A stretch of 64,000 nucleotides of DNA from Amycolatopsis aidingensis (lineage in GTDB: Bacteria > Actinomycetota > Actinomycetes > Mycobacteriales > Pseudonocardiaceae): contig NZ_CP076538.1 of NCBI RefSeq assembly GCF_018885265.1, positions 1,958,001-2,022,000 on the forward strand. Direction: 5' to 3'. The stretch's first letter is position 1. Each line of letters opens with the position of its first letter. Made by a program: the position numbers and the translations under genes. Under the pieces are notes generated by a model, which saw only the letters and a list, made by a program, of their open reading frames with translations, was not told the DNA's origin and did not search any database. Below are positions 54,875-63,401 of the stretch, piece after piece.

Positions 54875-55511
54875 GTGCTCCCCGCACGCGCGGGGATGGT
54901 CCCGCCGTGCTCGAGCTGGTGGCCGAGAACCTGGTGTGCTCCCCGCACGCGCGGGGATGGTCCCGAGATCGGGTTACCCAAGCGGGACTGCGCCGAGTGC
55001 TCCCCGCACGCGCGGGGATGGTCCCATCGTCGTCTTACCGCTCTGCCGGGGCACCGTGTGCTCCCCGCACGCGCGGGGATGGTCCCGAGGTCAGCGAGGA
55101 TCCCGCGGCCACCATGAAGTGCTCCCCGCACGCGCGGGGATGGTCCCTCACCGTTATCCATAAGCAGAGTGAAGTCCACGTGCTCCCCGCACGCGCGGGG
55201 ATGGTCCCTGCTCGTTCACCCAGTTCCGGATGTCGCCCATGTGCTCCCCGCACGCGCGGGGATGGTCCGTCGGCGCGCTCGTTGGCGATCCAGCGACGCA
55301 TGTGCTCCCCGCACGCGCGGGGATGGTCCCCTGGACAGCACCGACACCGCGCACGTCCGGGAGTGCTCCCCGCACGCGCGGGATGGTCCCGAGCAGGGAT
55401 GGCGCGAAGCGATCCGAGAGGCGTGCTCCCCGCACGCGCGGGGATGGTCCCAGCCGAGGACGCGTCCGGGTGCTGGCGCTGGCGTGCTCCCCGCACGCGC
55501 GGGGATGGGCC
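54875..55511 (+). CRISPR. CRISPR array 5, type I-E, 11 repeats
   Basis: Repeats start at 54875, 54936, 54997, 55058, 55119, 55180, 55241, 55302, 55363, 55423 and 55484. They share the acgc loop with array 4. The copy at 55363 lacks one G (27 nt), and the last ends GATGGGCC. Ten spacers of 33 nt. It is the longest array in the window. Confidence 0.96.
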
Positions 55512-55572
55512 CAGGTCGGTCGCACCGGCACAGTGGCTACGGCACTGACGAACGTCGCTGGGCAACCGGGTT

Positions 55573-55592
55573 TTGTACGCGTCTTGTACGCG
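55573..55592 (+). promoter_or_regulatory. direct repeat upstream of the SH3-like gene
   Basis: TTGTACGCG occurs twice, at 55573-55581 and 55584-55592, 11 bp (about one helical turn) apart, 20 bp before the start codon. It may be a regulator site or -35-like element. Confidence 0.35.
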
Positions 55593-55611
55593 GCCGGTCG
55601 ACCATCCGGCC

Positions 55612-56271
55612 ATGGCATGTTCACAGTTCCGGCGCATCGCCGGCAGAACGGTGACCGTGTTCGCCGCCGTCACTGGATTGGTGCTGGCGGGGGTCGTTCC
55701 GGCGGGAGCGTCCGTCGACGGCACGGTGCGCACCGCGGGCGGCCCCCTGAACGTCCGCCGCGCGCCCACCACCACGTCCACCGTGGTGGGTTCGGTGGAC
55801 AACGGCACCAAGGTAACCATCGACTGCCAGACGCACGGTACCCGGATCAGTGGCGAGCTGGGCACCACGACGCTCTGGGACTACGTGCCCTCGCTGGGCG
55901 GCTACGTCTCGGACGCCTACATGTATACCGGCTCGGACGGGCAGATCGCGCCGAGTTGCGGGGTGGGCACCGGCAGCGCGGAGTGCTCCACCGGGGGTTG
56001 CGCTGGGGAGGGCTTGTTCCGCTCCGAGGACGCGACCTTCGTGGTCTGGGACCGCTCACCGGACGGGAAGTCGGCGGTGGTCCAGTACTGGCTGGCTGGC
56101 GGGGTCGGCCCGCTCGTCGTGCGGCACTCGGGCGGCAGCGGCACCAGCACCGAGCAGGCGATCGACCTTCAGCCCGATGACTGGGTCTACTACAAGGTCT
56201 GCGTCCGGGACTACTCCGGCGGCACGGGCTTCGAGTCCTGCAGCAACGGCATCACCGACTACGCGGCCTGA
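55612..56271 (+). CDS. secreted SH3-like domain protein
   Basis: The 219-residue protein has a signal peptide (FRRIAGRTVTVFAAVTGLVL..ASA-type cleavage) and a bacterial SH3 domain: GPLNVRRAPTTTSTVVGSV, GTKVTIDCQTHG and a WDYV..GYVSDAYMYTG strand. The C-terminal ~100 residues have paired Cys (CSTGGCAGEG, KVCVRD, ESCSNG) and could form disulfides outside the cell. It may bind cell-wall material. The TTG at 55573 is too far upstream to fit the signal peptide. Confidence 0.82.
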   Translation: MACSQFRRIAGRTVTVFAAVTGLVLAGVVPAGASVDGTVRTAGGPLNVRRAPTTTSTVVGSVDNGTKVTIDCQTHGTRISGELGTTTLWDYVPSLGGYVSDAYMYTGSDGQIAPSCGVGTGSAECSTGGCAGEGLFRSEDATFVVWDRSPDGKSAVVQYWLAGGVGPLVVRHSGGSGTSTEQAIDLQPDDWVYYKVCVRDYSGGTGFESCSNGITDYAA

Positions 56272-56291
56272 CACAGGGGAGGAACAAAGCG

Positions 56292-57848
56292 ATGAGCGCA
56301 GTCAATCGCAGGCTGGTGCTGCTCGGCGGGCTGGCGAGCGCGGCGGGCGCGATGGCCCTACCGTCCGGGGTTCCGTCCTGGGCCGGCAGCAGGACGAGTG
56401 CCGCCGCCCCACCGATCCGGGACCCGTTCCAGCTCGGGGTCGCCTCGGGCGATCCGCTCCCGGACAGCGTGGTGCTGTGGACCCGGCTCGCCCCCGCGCC
56501 ACTGAACCCGGACGGCCTCGGCGGCATGCCCGACGCCAGCTACGACGTGGACTGGGAGATCGCCACCGACGAGAACTTCGGTTCCGTGGTGCAGCGCGGC
56601 ACCGTCGCCGCGGCCCGCGCGCAGGGCCACAGCGTGCACGTCGAGCCGCGCGGGCTGGACGCGGGCCGGGAGTACTTCTACCGGTTCCGGGCCGGTGGCC
56701 ACATCTCACCCGCGGGCCGCACCCGCACCGCGCCCGCCGCGGGCGCCACGGTCAACCAGCTCAAGTACTGCTTCACCTCCTGCCAGCACTGGGAGGAAGG
56801 CTGGTACCACGCCCACCGCGGAATGGCGGAGGACAACCCCGACCTGGTGCTCTTCCTCGGCGACTACATCTACGAGAAACCTTCCGGCCGCGGGTCGGCG
56901 GAGAAGGTGCGCGGGCTCGCCGTTCCCGAGGAGACGACCACGCTGGCGCTCTACCGCGCCCGGCATGCCCAGCACAAGACGGACTACGACCTGCAGGCCG
57001 CGCATGCCGCCGCACCCTGGCTCGTGGTGTTCGACGACCACGAGGTGGTGAACAACTGGAACTCCACCACCGACCGGGCCAGCAACGCCCGCAAGGCGGC
57101 CGCCTTCCAGGCGTTCTACGAGAACAACCCGATCCGCTCCAGTGCCAAGCCGAACGGCGCAAGTATCCAGCTGTACCGCCAGTTCCTCTGGGGCAACCTC
57201 GCCCGGTTCCACATGCTCGACACCCGGCAGTACCGCAGCAAGCAGGCGGGCAGGCACGACTGCTCGGTGATGCGCGACCGCAGCCGCACGCTCACCGGAA
57301 GCGCGCAGGAGCAGTGGCTGCTGAACGCCTTCGAGTCCCACCCAGCCACCTGGGACTTCCTCGGCCAGCAGGTGTTCTTCGCACAACGGGACACCGACGG
57401 CCGCAGCGCGACCTGCGACCGTTCCTCCGACGCATGGGACGGCTACCTCGGCTCGCGGGACCGGATCACCCAGGGCTGGATCGACCGGGGTGTACCCAAC
57501 CCGATCGTGCTGACCGGGGACGTGCACCGGCACTGGGCCGCGGACCTGCGCAAGGACTACTTCGACCACAGCGACCCGATCGTCGGCTCCGAGCTGGTCA
57601 GCACCTCGGCGAGCACCAGCAGCGCCGGGGTCACCCCGCCCAGCGACACCTGGTACTCGAACAACCCGCACATCCGGTACTACAAGGGCGAGCGGGGTTA
57701 CGTGCGGGTCACCGCCACCCCCGAGCAGCTGCGCGCGGACTTCCGGGTGGTTTCCGACGCGCTGGAGCGGGATCCGGCGAAGGTCACCATCGGCACCGAC
57801 GCCAGTTTCGAGGTGCGGGCGGGGGAGCGCGGACTGCATAAGGTCTGA
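56292..57848 (+). CDS. PhoD-type alkaline phosphatase/phosphodiesterase, Tat-exported
   Basis: The 518-residue protein starts with a twin-arginine signal (VNRRLVLLGGLASAAGA) and has the PhoD N-terminal domain (PFQLGVASGDPLPDSVVLWT) and metallophosphatase motifs: FTSCQHWEEGW, LFLGDYIYE, WLVVFDDHEVVNNWN and IVLTGDVHRHWA. It removes phosphate from extracellular esters and needs Fe/Ca-type metals. It lies 20 bp after the SH3-like gene. No Pho box was recognised. Confidence 0.92.
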   Translation: MSAVNRRLVLLGGLASAAGAMALPSGVPSWAGSRTSAAAPPIRDPFQLGVASGDPLPDSVVLWTRLAPAPLNPDGLGGMPDASYDVDWEIATDENFGSVVQRGTVAAARAQGHSVHVEPRGLDAGREYFYRFRAGGHISPAGRTRTAPAAGATVNQLKYCFTSCQHWEEGWYHAHRGMAEDNPDLVLFLGDYIYEKPSGRGSAEKVRGLAVPEETTTLALYRARHAQHKTDYDLQAAHAAAPWLVVFDDHEVVNNWNSTTDRASNARKAAAFQAFYENNPIRSSAKPNGASIQLYRQFLWGNLARFHMLDTRQYRSKQAGRHDCSVMRDRSRTLTGSAQEQWLLNAFESHPATWDFLGQQVFFAQRDTDGRSATCDRSSDAWDGYLGSRDRITQGWIDRGVPNPIVLTGDVHRHWAADLRKDYFDHSDPIVGSELVSTSASTSSAGVTPPSDTWYSNNPHIRYYKGERGYVRVTATPEQLRADFRVVSDALERDPAKVTIGTDASFEVRAGERGLHKV

Positions 57849-57891
57849 CCAGCGTCTCGACCTCCCCGGCGACCCCGCGTGGCGGACTATT

Positions 57892-57926
57892 CTTCGTAGG
57901 TATACTCTCTACGTATACATGCGAAG
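57892..57926. promoter_or_regulatory. 35-bp dyad, PadR operator candidate
   Basis: CTTCG-N3-GTATAC-N7-GTATAC-N3-CGAAG is a symmetrical nested inverted repeat 30 bp before the padR start. PadR repressors bind dyads in their own promoters. It probably controls the padR-ABC transporter operon. Confidence 0.7.
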
Positions 57927-57956
57927 TCTAGTGCTTCGCGGGAAGGGGAGGACGAG

Positions 57957-58481
57957 GTGTCCGTCGCACACGTCCTGCTGGGCCTGCTGGAACCGGGGCC
58001 CCGGCACGGATACGACCTGAAGCGCGCCTATGACGTGCAGTTCGGCCACGACAAGCCGCTGGCTTACGGGCAGGTGTACTCCACGCTGTCCCGGTTGCTG
58101 CGCAACGGGATGATCGAGGTGTCCGGCGTCGAGCACGGTGACGGGCCGGAGCGCAAGCGCTACACCATCACCGACGCCGGGGTCACCGACGTCGAGAAGT
58201 GGCTGACGGCCCCGGAGAGCCCGGAGCCGTACCTGCAGAACACGCTCTACACCAAGGTGGTGCTCGCGCTGCTGTCCGGCCGCAGCGCCGCCGCCGTGCT
58301 GGACACCCAGCGGGCCGAGCACCTGAAGCTGATGCGCACCCTCACCCGGCGCAAGAACGAAGGCGACCTCGCCGACCGGCTCATCTGCGACCACGCGCTG
58401 TTCCATCTCGAGGCGGACCTGCGCTGGCTGGAGCTGACCACCGCGCGGCTGGACGAGCTGGCGCAGGCGGTGCGGGCATGA
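57957..58481 (+). CDS. PadR-family regulator
   Basis: The 174-residue protein has the PadR winged helix (AHVLLGLLEPGPRHGYDLKR, YSTLSRLLRNGMIEVSGV, RKRYTITDAGVTDVEKWL) and a C-terminal dimer helix domain. PadR proteins such as LadR control drug exporters. GTG 57957 is close to GGGGAGGACGAG. Its stop overlaps the ABC ATPase ATG, so the exporter genes are in the same transcript. Confidence 0.9.
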   Translation: MSVAHVLLGLLEPGPRHGYDLKRAYDVQFGHDKPLAYGQVYSTLSRLLRNGMIEVSGVEHGDGPERKRYTITDAGVTDVEKWLTAPESPEPYLQNTLYTKVVLALLSGRSAAAVLDTQRAEHLKLMRTLTRRKNEGDLADRLICDHALFHLEADLRWLELTTARLDELAQAVRA

Positions 58482-59200
58482 ACCCGGGCAACAGCGCGGA
58501 AAACACCGCGCATACCGCGGGCTCCGAACCGGTGCTGGTGGCCGAGGGCATTGCCAAGGCATTCGGGCAGACCGTCGCGCTGCGCGATGCCACCGCCTCG
58601 GTGGGCGCCGGCGAGATGCTCGCCGTGATGGGCCCCTCCGGCTCCGGCAAGTCGACCCTGCTGCACTGCCTGGCCGGGATCGTGCCGCCGGACTCCGGCG
58701 AGATCCGTTACCAGGGCCGCGACCTTGCCGCCCTGTCGGACCGGGAGCGCAGTGCCCTGCGCCGCAGCGAGTTCGGCTTCGTCTTCCAGTTCGGCCAGCT
58801 CGTTCCGGAGCTCACCTGCCTGGAGAACGTGGCCCTGCCGCTGCGGCTCTCCGGGATGCGGCGCAAGCGGGCGGAGACCGAGGCCCGGTACTGGCTGACC
58901 CGGCTCGAGGTGGAGGAGGTCGCGGCCAAGCGGCCTGGCGACGTCTCCGGCGGGCAGGGCCAGCGGGTGGCGGTGGCCAGGGCGCTGGTGACCGGGCCGC
59001 GGGTGGTGTTCGCGGACGAGCCGACCGGCGCGCTCGACTCCCTCAACGGGGAGAAGGTGCTGCACCTGCTCACCGATGCCGCCCGGCACACCGGCGCCGC
59101 GGTCGTACTGGTTACCCACGAGCCACGGGTCGCGGCCTACTCCGATCGGGAGATCGTGGTGCGCGACGGCTCGGTCAGCGACCGGGAGCTGGTGGGATGA
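58478..59200 (+). CDS. ABC transporter ATP-binding protein (MacB/LolD type)
   Basis: The 240-residue protein has Walker A GPSGSGKST, the Q-loop FVFQFGQLVPELT, the signature VSGGQGQRVAVARAL, Walker B VVFADEPTGALD and the H-loop VTHEP. This is the MacB/LolD-type ATPase that works with FtsX-like permeases. It overlaps PadR (ATGA) and the permease (ATGA). Export of an antibiotic or peptide, induced through PadR, is a reasonable inference. Confidence 0.93.
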   Translation: MNPGNSAENTAHTAGSEPVLVAEGIAKAFGQTVALRDATASVGAGEMLAVMGPSGSGKSTLLHCLAGIVPPDSGEIRYQGRDLAALSDRERSALRRSEFGFVFQFGQLVPELTCLENVALPLRLSGMRRKRAETEARYWLTRLEVEEVAAKRPGDVSGGQGQRVAVARALVTGPRVVFADEPTGALDSLNGEKVLHLLTDAARHTGAAVVLVTHEPRVAAYSDREIVVRDGSVSDRELVG

Positions 59201-61518
59201 GCGGGCTGAAGGACTTCGCGCTGGGGCTCCGGCTGGCCGTCGGGGGCGGCCGGATCTCCGGCGCGGCCTTGCTGCGGCTGTCGATGACCGCGGTCGGTAT
59301 CGCGCTGGCGGTGGCCCTGCTGTTGCTGGCCACCTCCATCGGCCACCTGACCGGGGAGCGCCGGGACCGCGTGGCAGCGACGCAGGAGATCACCGATACG
59401 CGGCCGGGCGTGGATCCGTTGCGGTGGCACAGCACGGGCAAGCAGGTGGGCGAGGACTACCTCGAGCTGCTCGCGGTGGCGCCGACCGGTCCCGCCGCTC
59501 CGGTCCCGCCCGGACTGGAGCGCCTTCCCGGCCCCGGCGAGCTGGTGGTGTCCCCCGAGGTGGCGAACCGGCTGGCCACCCCGGAAGGGGACTCGATCCG
59601 GGCCAGGCTGCCCGGCACGGTGGTCGGCCAGATCGGCAAGCCGGGGCTGGTCGATCCCGGCGACCTCCTTGTGTACCAGGGGTTCACCCCTGCCGAGCTC
59701 GAGGAACAGCTCGGCGAGGCGACGCCGGAGGAGGTGTACGGGTTCGGCGTGCCCAGTGACGCGGGGGAGATGTCCGCGACGACCCTGCTGCTGGTCGCGC
59801 CCGCTGCCGCGGTCCTGCTGATGCCGTTGCTCATCTTCGTGACCACGGCCTCCCGGATGGGCGCGGCGCAACGGGACCGGCGGCTGGCCGGCCTGCGGCT
59901 GCTCGGGCTGGACGCCAAGCAGGTGCGCCGGGTCGCGGCGGCCGAGTCGCTGCTGGGGGCCATGCTCGGGCTGGTGGCCGGGATCGGGCTGTTCCTCGCG
60001 CTGCGGCCGCTGATCGGCTCGCTGGAGCTGTTCGGGATGCGGTTCTTCGCCGCGGACTTCGTCCCCAACCCGGTGCTCGGCGCGCTGGTGCTGTTGCTGG
60101 TCCCCGCGCTCGCGGTCGGCGCCGCGCTGTTCGGCCTGCGCCGCACCATCGTCGAGCCGTTGGGCGTGGTCCGCCAGGGCAGGACGACACGGCGCCGGAT
60201 GTGGTGGCGCTGGCTGCTCACCGGGGCCGGTGCGGTGACCCTCGCCTGCACCCTGTTCATCCCGCTGAGCAGCCGCGGTTCCCTTGCCGCATTCCTGCTG
60301 GTCGGGGGGACCGTGCTGCTGCTGTTCGGAATCGTTTCCGTGCTGCCGTGGGCGGTGGAGAAGCTGGTGCGGGCACTGCGCGGCGGCTCGCCCTCCTGGC
60401 AGTTCGCGGTCCGGCGGCTACAGCTGGACAGCGGTACCCCGAGCCGGGTGGTGTCCGGGCTCGTGGTGGTACTGGCCGGGACCATCCTCATCCAGGGGCT
60501 GCTGGCCTCGGTGGGCAGCGCCGAGGAGATCCCCGCGCGCCCGCTGGCGCAGAATCCGGGCCCGGTGCGGGTGCAGGTCGAGCAGGACGACCTGCCGGAG
60601 GTCCGCACCCGGCTGGCCGAGGTCGCCGAGGTGACCGGAACCAGGCTGATCCGGCAGGCGACCGTGGGTGAGTCGCCGGGCCAGGGCAGTGCGGCGACGG
60701 TGGAGATCGGCGACTGCGCGGCACTGGCGGCCAGGGCCACGCTCGGCCCGTGCTCGGACGGCGATGTCTTCTATGTGCCGTATCCCGAGCAGTACGACTA
60801 CCGCCCCGGACCGCCCCCGCGGAACGTGATGTTCCTCGGCCAGGACGAGCGGGGCTCCGCTGCCGAATGGTCGATTCCCGGCCCGATCCGGGAGATCGCG
60901 CCGCGGCATGCGGAAAAGTATCTGGGCGGTACCGTGCTGGCCACGCCGGGAGCGCTCGGGGACACCCCGATGCCCGCGGACGCCAGGCTGATGCTCTACG
61001 TCGGTGGTACGGGAACCATTCCCGAACTGGCCGACCAGGTGGCGCTGGCCCTGCGCCCGCTGGGGCTGCGCACCGACATCAGCTACGCCAGGTCCACCAG
61101 CTTCAGCCAGGTGGAGAACGAGCGCATCGCGAACTTCCGCGCGGCGCTGCTGACCGCCTCCCTGTTCGTGCTCGTGGTGGCCGCGCTGAGTCTGCTCATG
61201 CTCGCGGTGGAGCAGATCACCGAGCGGCGGCGCGCACTGGCGGCACTGTCCGCGGCCGGGGTGCCCCTGTCGGTGCTCGGCCGGGCCTCGCTGTGGCAGA
61301 CGGCGATTCCGGTGGGCGTGGGCGTGGTCCTCGCGGTCGCCGCGGGCATCGGCCTGACCCTGCCCAGCTTGCGGCTGGCGGATGTGCCCATCGCGATCGA
61401 CGCGACGGCGATCCTCGGGCTGTCCGCCGCGGCCGTGCTGGCGGTGCTGCTGGTCACCGTGCTCACCCTGCCGTTGCTGCGCCAGGTCACCAAACTGGAC
61501 GCGCTGCGCGCCGAGTAG
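59197..61518 (+). CDS. FtsX-like ABC permease
   Basis: The 773-residue protein shows two FtsX-type core blocks with eight to ten membrane helices: SMTAVGIALAVALLLLATSI near the start, AAVLLMPLLIFVTTASRMGAAQRDR and, at the C-terminus, LSLLMLAVEQITERRRALAAL with VPLSVLGRASLWQTAIPVGV. A large outside region lies between (~430-620). It pairs with the ATPase encoded just before and overlaps it by 4 nt. Confidence 0.9.
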   Translation: MSGLKDFALGLRLAVGGGRISGAALLRLSMTAVGIALAVALLLLATSIGHLTGERRDRVAATQEITDTRPGVDPLRWHSTGKQVGEDYLELLAVAPTGPAAPVPPGLERLPGPGELVVSPEVANRLATPEGDSIRARLPGTVVGQIGKPGLVDPGDLLVYQGFTPAELEEQLGEATPEEVYGFGVPSDAGEMSATTLLLVAPAAAVLLMPLLIFVTTASRMGAAQRDRRLAGLRLLGLDAKQVRRVAAAESLLGAMLGLVAGIGLFLALRPLIGSLELFGMRFFAADFVPNPVLGALVLLLVPALAVGAALFGLRRTIVEPLGVVRQGRTTRRRMWWRWLLTGAGAVTLACTLFIPLSSRGSLAAFLLVGGTVLLLFGIVSVLPWAVEKLVRALRGGSPSWQFAVRRLQLDSGTPSRVVSGLVVVLAGTILIQGLLASVGSAEEIPARPLAQNPGPVRVQVEQDDLPEVRTRLAEVAEVTGTRLIRQATVGESPGQGSAATVEIGDCAALAARATLGPCSDGDVFYVPYPEQYDYRPGPPPRNVMFLGQDERGSAAEWSIPGPIREIAPRHAEKYLGGTVLATPGALGDTPMPADARLMLYVGGTGTIPELADQVALALRPLGLRTDISYARSTSFSQVENERIANFRAALLTASLFVLVVAALSLLMLAVEQITERRRALAALSAAGVPLSVLGRASLWQTAIPVGVGVVLAVAAGIGLTLPSLRLADVPIAIDATAILGLSAAAVLAVLLVTVLTLPLLRQVTKLDALRAE

Positions 61519-61671
61519 CGGGTCTCGTCGTCCGGGGATTACCAGTGGTCACTGTGACTGCGCTCTCTGTCGATCACTGTCGCCGTGAACTTCACACCGC
61601 ACTAGAATCTCGGTCCGGTATCGGGTTGCCGGATGGGTTCGGTGCGCACGCGGCGACGAGGAGGCGTAGCT

Positions 61672-62490
61672 ATGGCGGTGCCGGCCGCTGGGGCGCTGAG
61701 CGAGAACGGTGCTGGTCAGGCGACCATCGCCCGGATCTGCGACTACTGGCTCGGCGGTTCGCAGCACACCGAGGCCGACCGGCGCGCGGGCGACCACATC
61801 CTGCTGTGCGCCCCGCACCTGGCCTACGTGCTGCGCACCCAGCAGGCGCAGGTCGACCGGATGGTGCGCTATCTGACCGCGGCGGGGATCCGGCAGTTCC
61901 TCGACCTCGGTTCCCGGCTGCCCACCGCGGGCAATGTGCATGAGATCGCGCGGGAGTGCATCCCGGAGAGCCGGGTGCTCTATGTGGACCACGACACCGA
62001 GGTGGCCAGGGACGGCGCGCGGTTGCTCGCCGGGGACGAGCGCGCCGGTTTCCTGCACGCCGACCCGCTGGACCCGGTGCAGGTACTCGGATCGTCGGCG
62101 TTGCGCGGTCTGCTCGACCTGCGTGAGCCCACCGCGGTGTTGATGACGAACCTGCTGCAGCACGTACCGGACTCCGCGGACCCGGCCGCGCTGGTCGGCA
62201 GGTACGTCGGTGCGGTGAGCCCGGGTAGCTACCTGGGAATCTCGCACTTCGGCTCGGACGAGCAACTGGTCACCGGTCTCGGGATGTTCAACCGGATGTT
62301 CGGCACCCCTCCTCCGGTCACCCTGCGCGAGCCCGAGCAGATCCGGCCGTTCTTCGCCGGGCTCGAGCTGGTGGAACCCGGTATCGTGCCGTTGCCACTG
62401 TGGCGGCCCACGGAAGTGGCCCTGGACGACCGCAACCCGGAGGAGTTCCGGGTGTACGTGGGCCTCGGCCACAAGCGCCTGCCGGGTTAG
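61672..62490 (+). CDS. SAM-dependent methyltransferase, DUF574 family
   Basis: The 272-residue protein has IARICDYWLGGSQHTEADRR, FLDLGSRLPTAGNVHEIAR (SAM loop), RVLYVDHDTEVARDGARLL and LLQHVPDSADPAALVGRYV, characteristic of actinomycete DUF574 methyltransferases. The substrate is unknown. GAGGAGG precedes ATG 61672. A GTCAC-T-GTGAC palindrome (61548-61558) lies in its 150-bp upstream gap. It overlaps the UbiA gene tail to tail by 4 bp. Confidence 0.9.
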   Translation: MAVPAAGALSENGAGQATIARICDYWLGGSQHTEADRRAGDHILLCAPHLAYVLRTQQAQVDRMVRYLTAAGIRQFLDLGSRLPTAGNVHEIARECIPESRVLYVDHDTEVARDGARLLAGDERAGFLHADPLDPVQVLGSSALRGLLDLREPTAVLMTNLLQHVPDSADPAALVGRYVGAVSPGSYLGISHFGSDEQLVTGLGMFNRMFGTPPPVTLREPEQIRPFFAGLELVEPGIVPLPLWRPTEVALDDRNPEEFRVYVGLGHKRLPG

Positions 62491-63401
62491 GCACCGGTGC
62501 CGCCGGGGACGGCCAGCGCCGCCGCCAGCAGCAGCAGGTTGCCGAGCACGGCCGGGGTCAGCGCGTAGCGGATCATCCGGCGGACCGCCGTGGGATCACG
62601 CAGCAGAGCCAGCGTCCCGCCGAGGAACGCCCCGGTCCCGAGCATTCCGGCCAGCGCGAGCAGGGCGCCGTGCCACCACCACAGGCCGATGCCGAGCAGC
62701 GCCACCCCGGCTCCGGACAGCGCGCAGGACAGGGCGAGCGCCCGTCCCGTGCCATATCGGACGGCCGGGGTGCGGAAGCCGGTGGCCGCGTCGGCGGCAC
62801 GGTCGGTCACCGAGAACAGGGCGGTGCGGCCGGTGCCCAGTACGCCGAGTCCGAACACGACCAGCCCCATCGCGGGGTCGAACCGCGCGCCGGCCGCGGC
62901 GAAGGACAGCACCACCGGCAACGCCATGGTGGCGCAGCCGAAGGCTGCCGGGCCGAGGAAGCCGCGGCGTTTGAGCCGTACCGGTTCCAGGTTGTACAGC
63001 AGGTGCAGGCCGAGGATGAGTACCCCGGCCATGGCGACCGGCCACCGGCCGGACCAGACCGCGGCGGCAAGGGCCAGCGCCAGCCCGGCGACCGCTTCGG
63101 CAGTGGCCCAGCGCCGGATCCGTGCCCTCCCCACGGCCCGCGCCACCCCGGCCTGCCGGAACTTGTGCCGGTGCCTGGCGTCGGTGCCGGTGTCGGCCAC
63201 GGTGTTCACGGCCATCCCGGCGGTGGTGAGCAGCAGGTTGGCCCCGATCGCTGGCAGCGCAGGACCCGGCAGGGCGGCACCGGCGAACGCGGCTCCCCAG
63301 CTCGCGTAACACAGGTAGCTGAGCCAGAGCCCGTGTCCGAGCCGGTGCACCGCGACGACCTCGTGAACCGCCACTCGCCGCGTGGCCCGGCTCTCAGCCA
63401 C
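62487..63401 (-). CDS. UbiA-family prenyltransferase
   Basis: The 304-residue membrane protein has about eight helices and the two Asp-rich sites of the UbiA family: NTVADTGTD (NxxxDxxxD) with ARHRHK, and SVTDRAADAATG (DxxxD). It would join a prenyl diphosphate to an acceptor or take part in carotenoid/quinone synthesis. GTG 63401 lies within the end of the P450 gene (8-nt overlap), so both are co-translated. The acceptor is unknown. Confidence 0.87.
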   Translation of the reverse strand: MAESRATRRVAVHEVVAVHRLGHGLWLSYLCYASWGAAFAGAALPGPALPAIGANLLLTTAGMAVNTVADTGTDARHRHKFRQAGVARAVGRARIRRWATAEAVAGLALALAAAVWSGRWPVAMAGVLILGLHLLYNLEPVRLKRRGFLGPAAFGCATMALPVVLSFAAAGARFDPAMGLVVFGLGVLGTGRTALFSVTDRAADAATGFRTPAVRYGTGRALALSCALSGAGVALLGIGLWWWHGALLALAGMLGTGAFLGGTLALLRDPTAVRRMIRYALTPAVLGNLLLLAAALAVPGGTGA

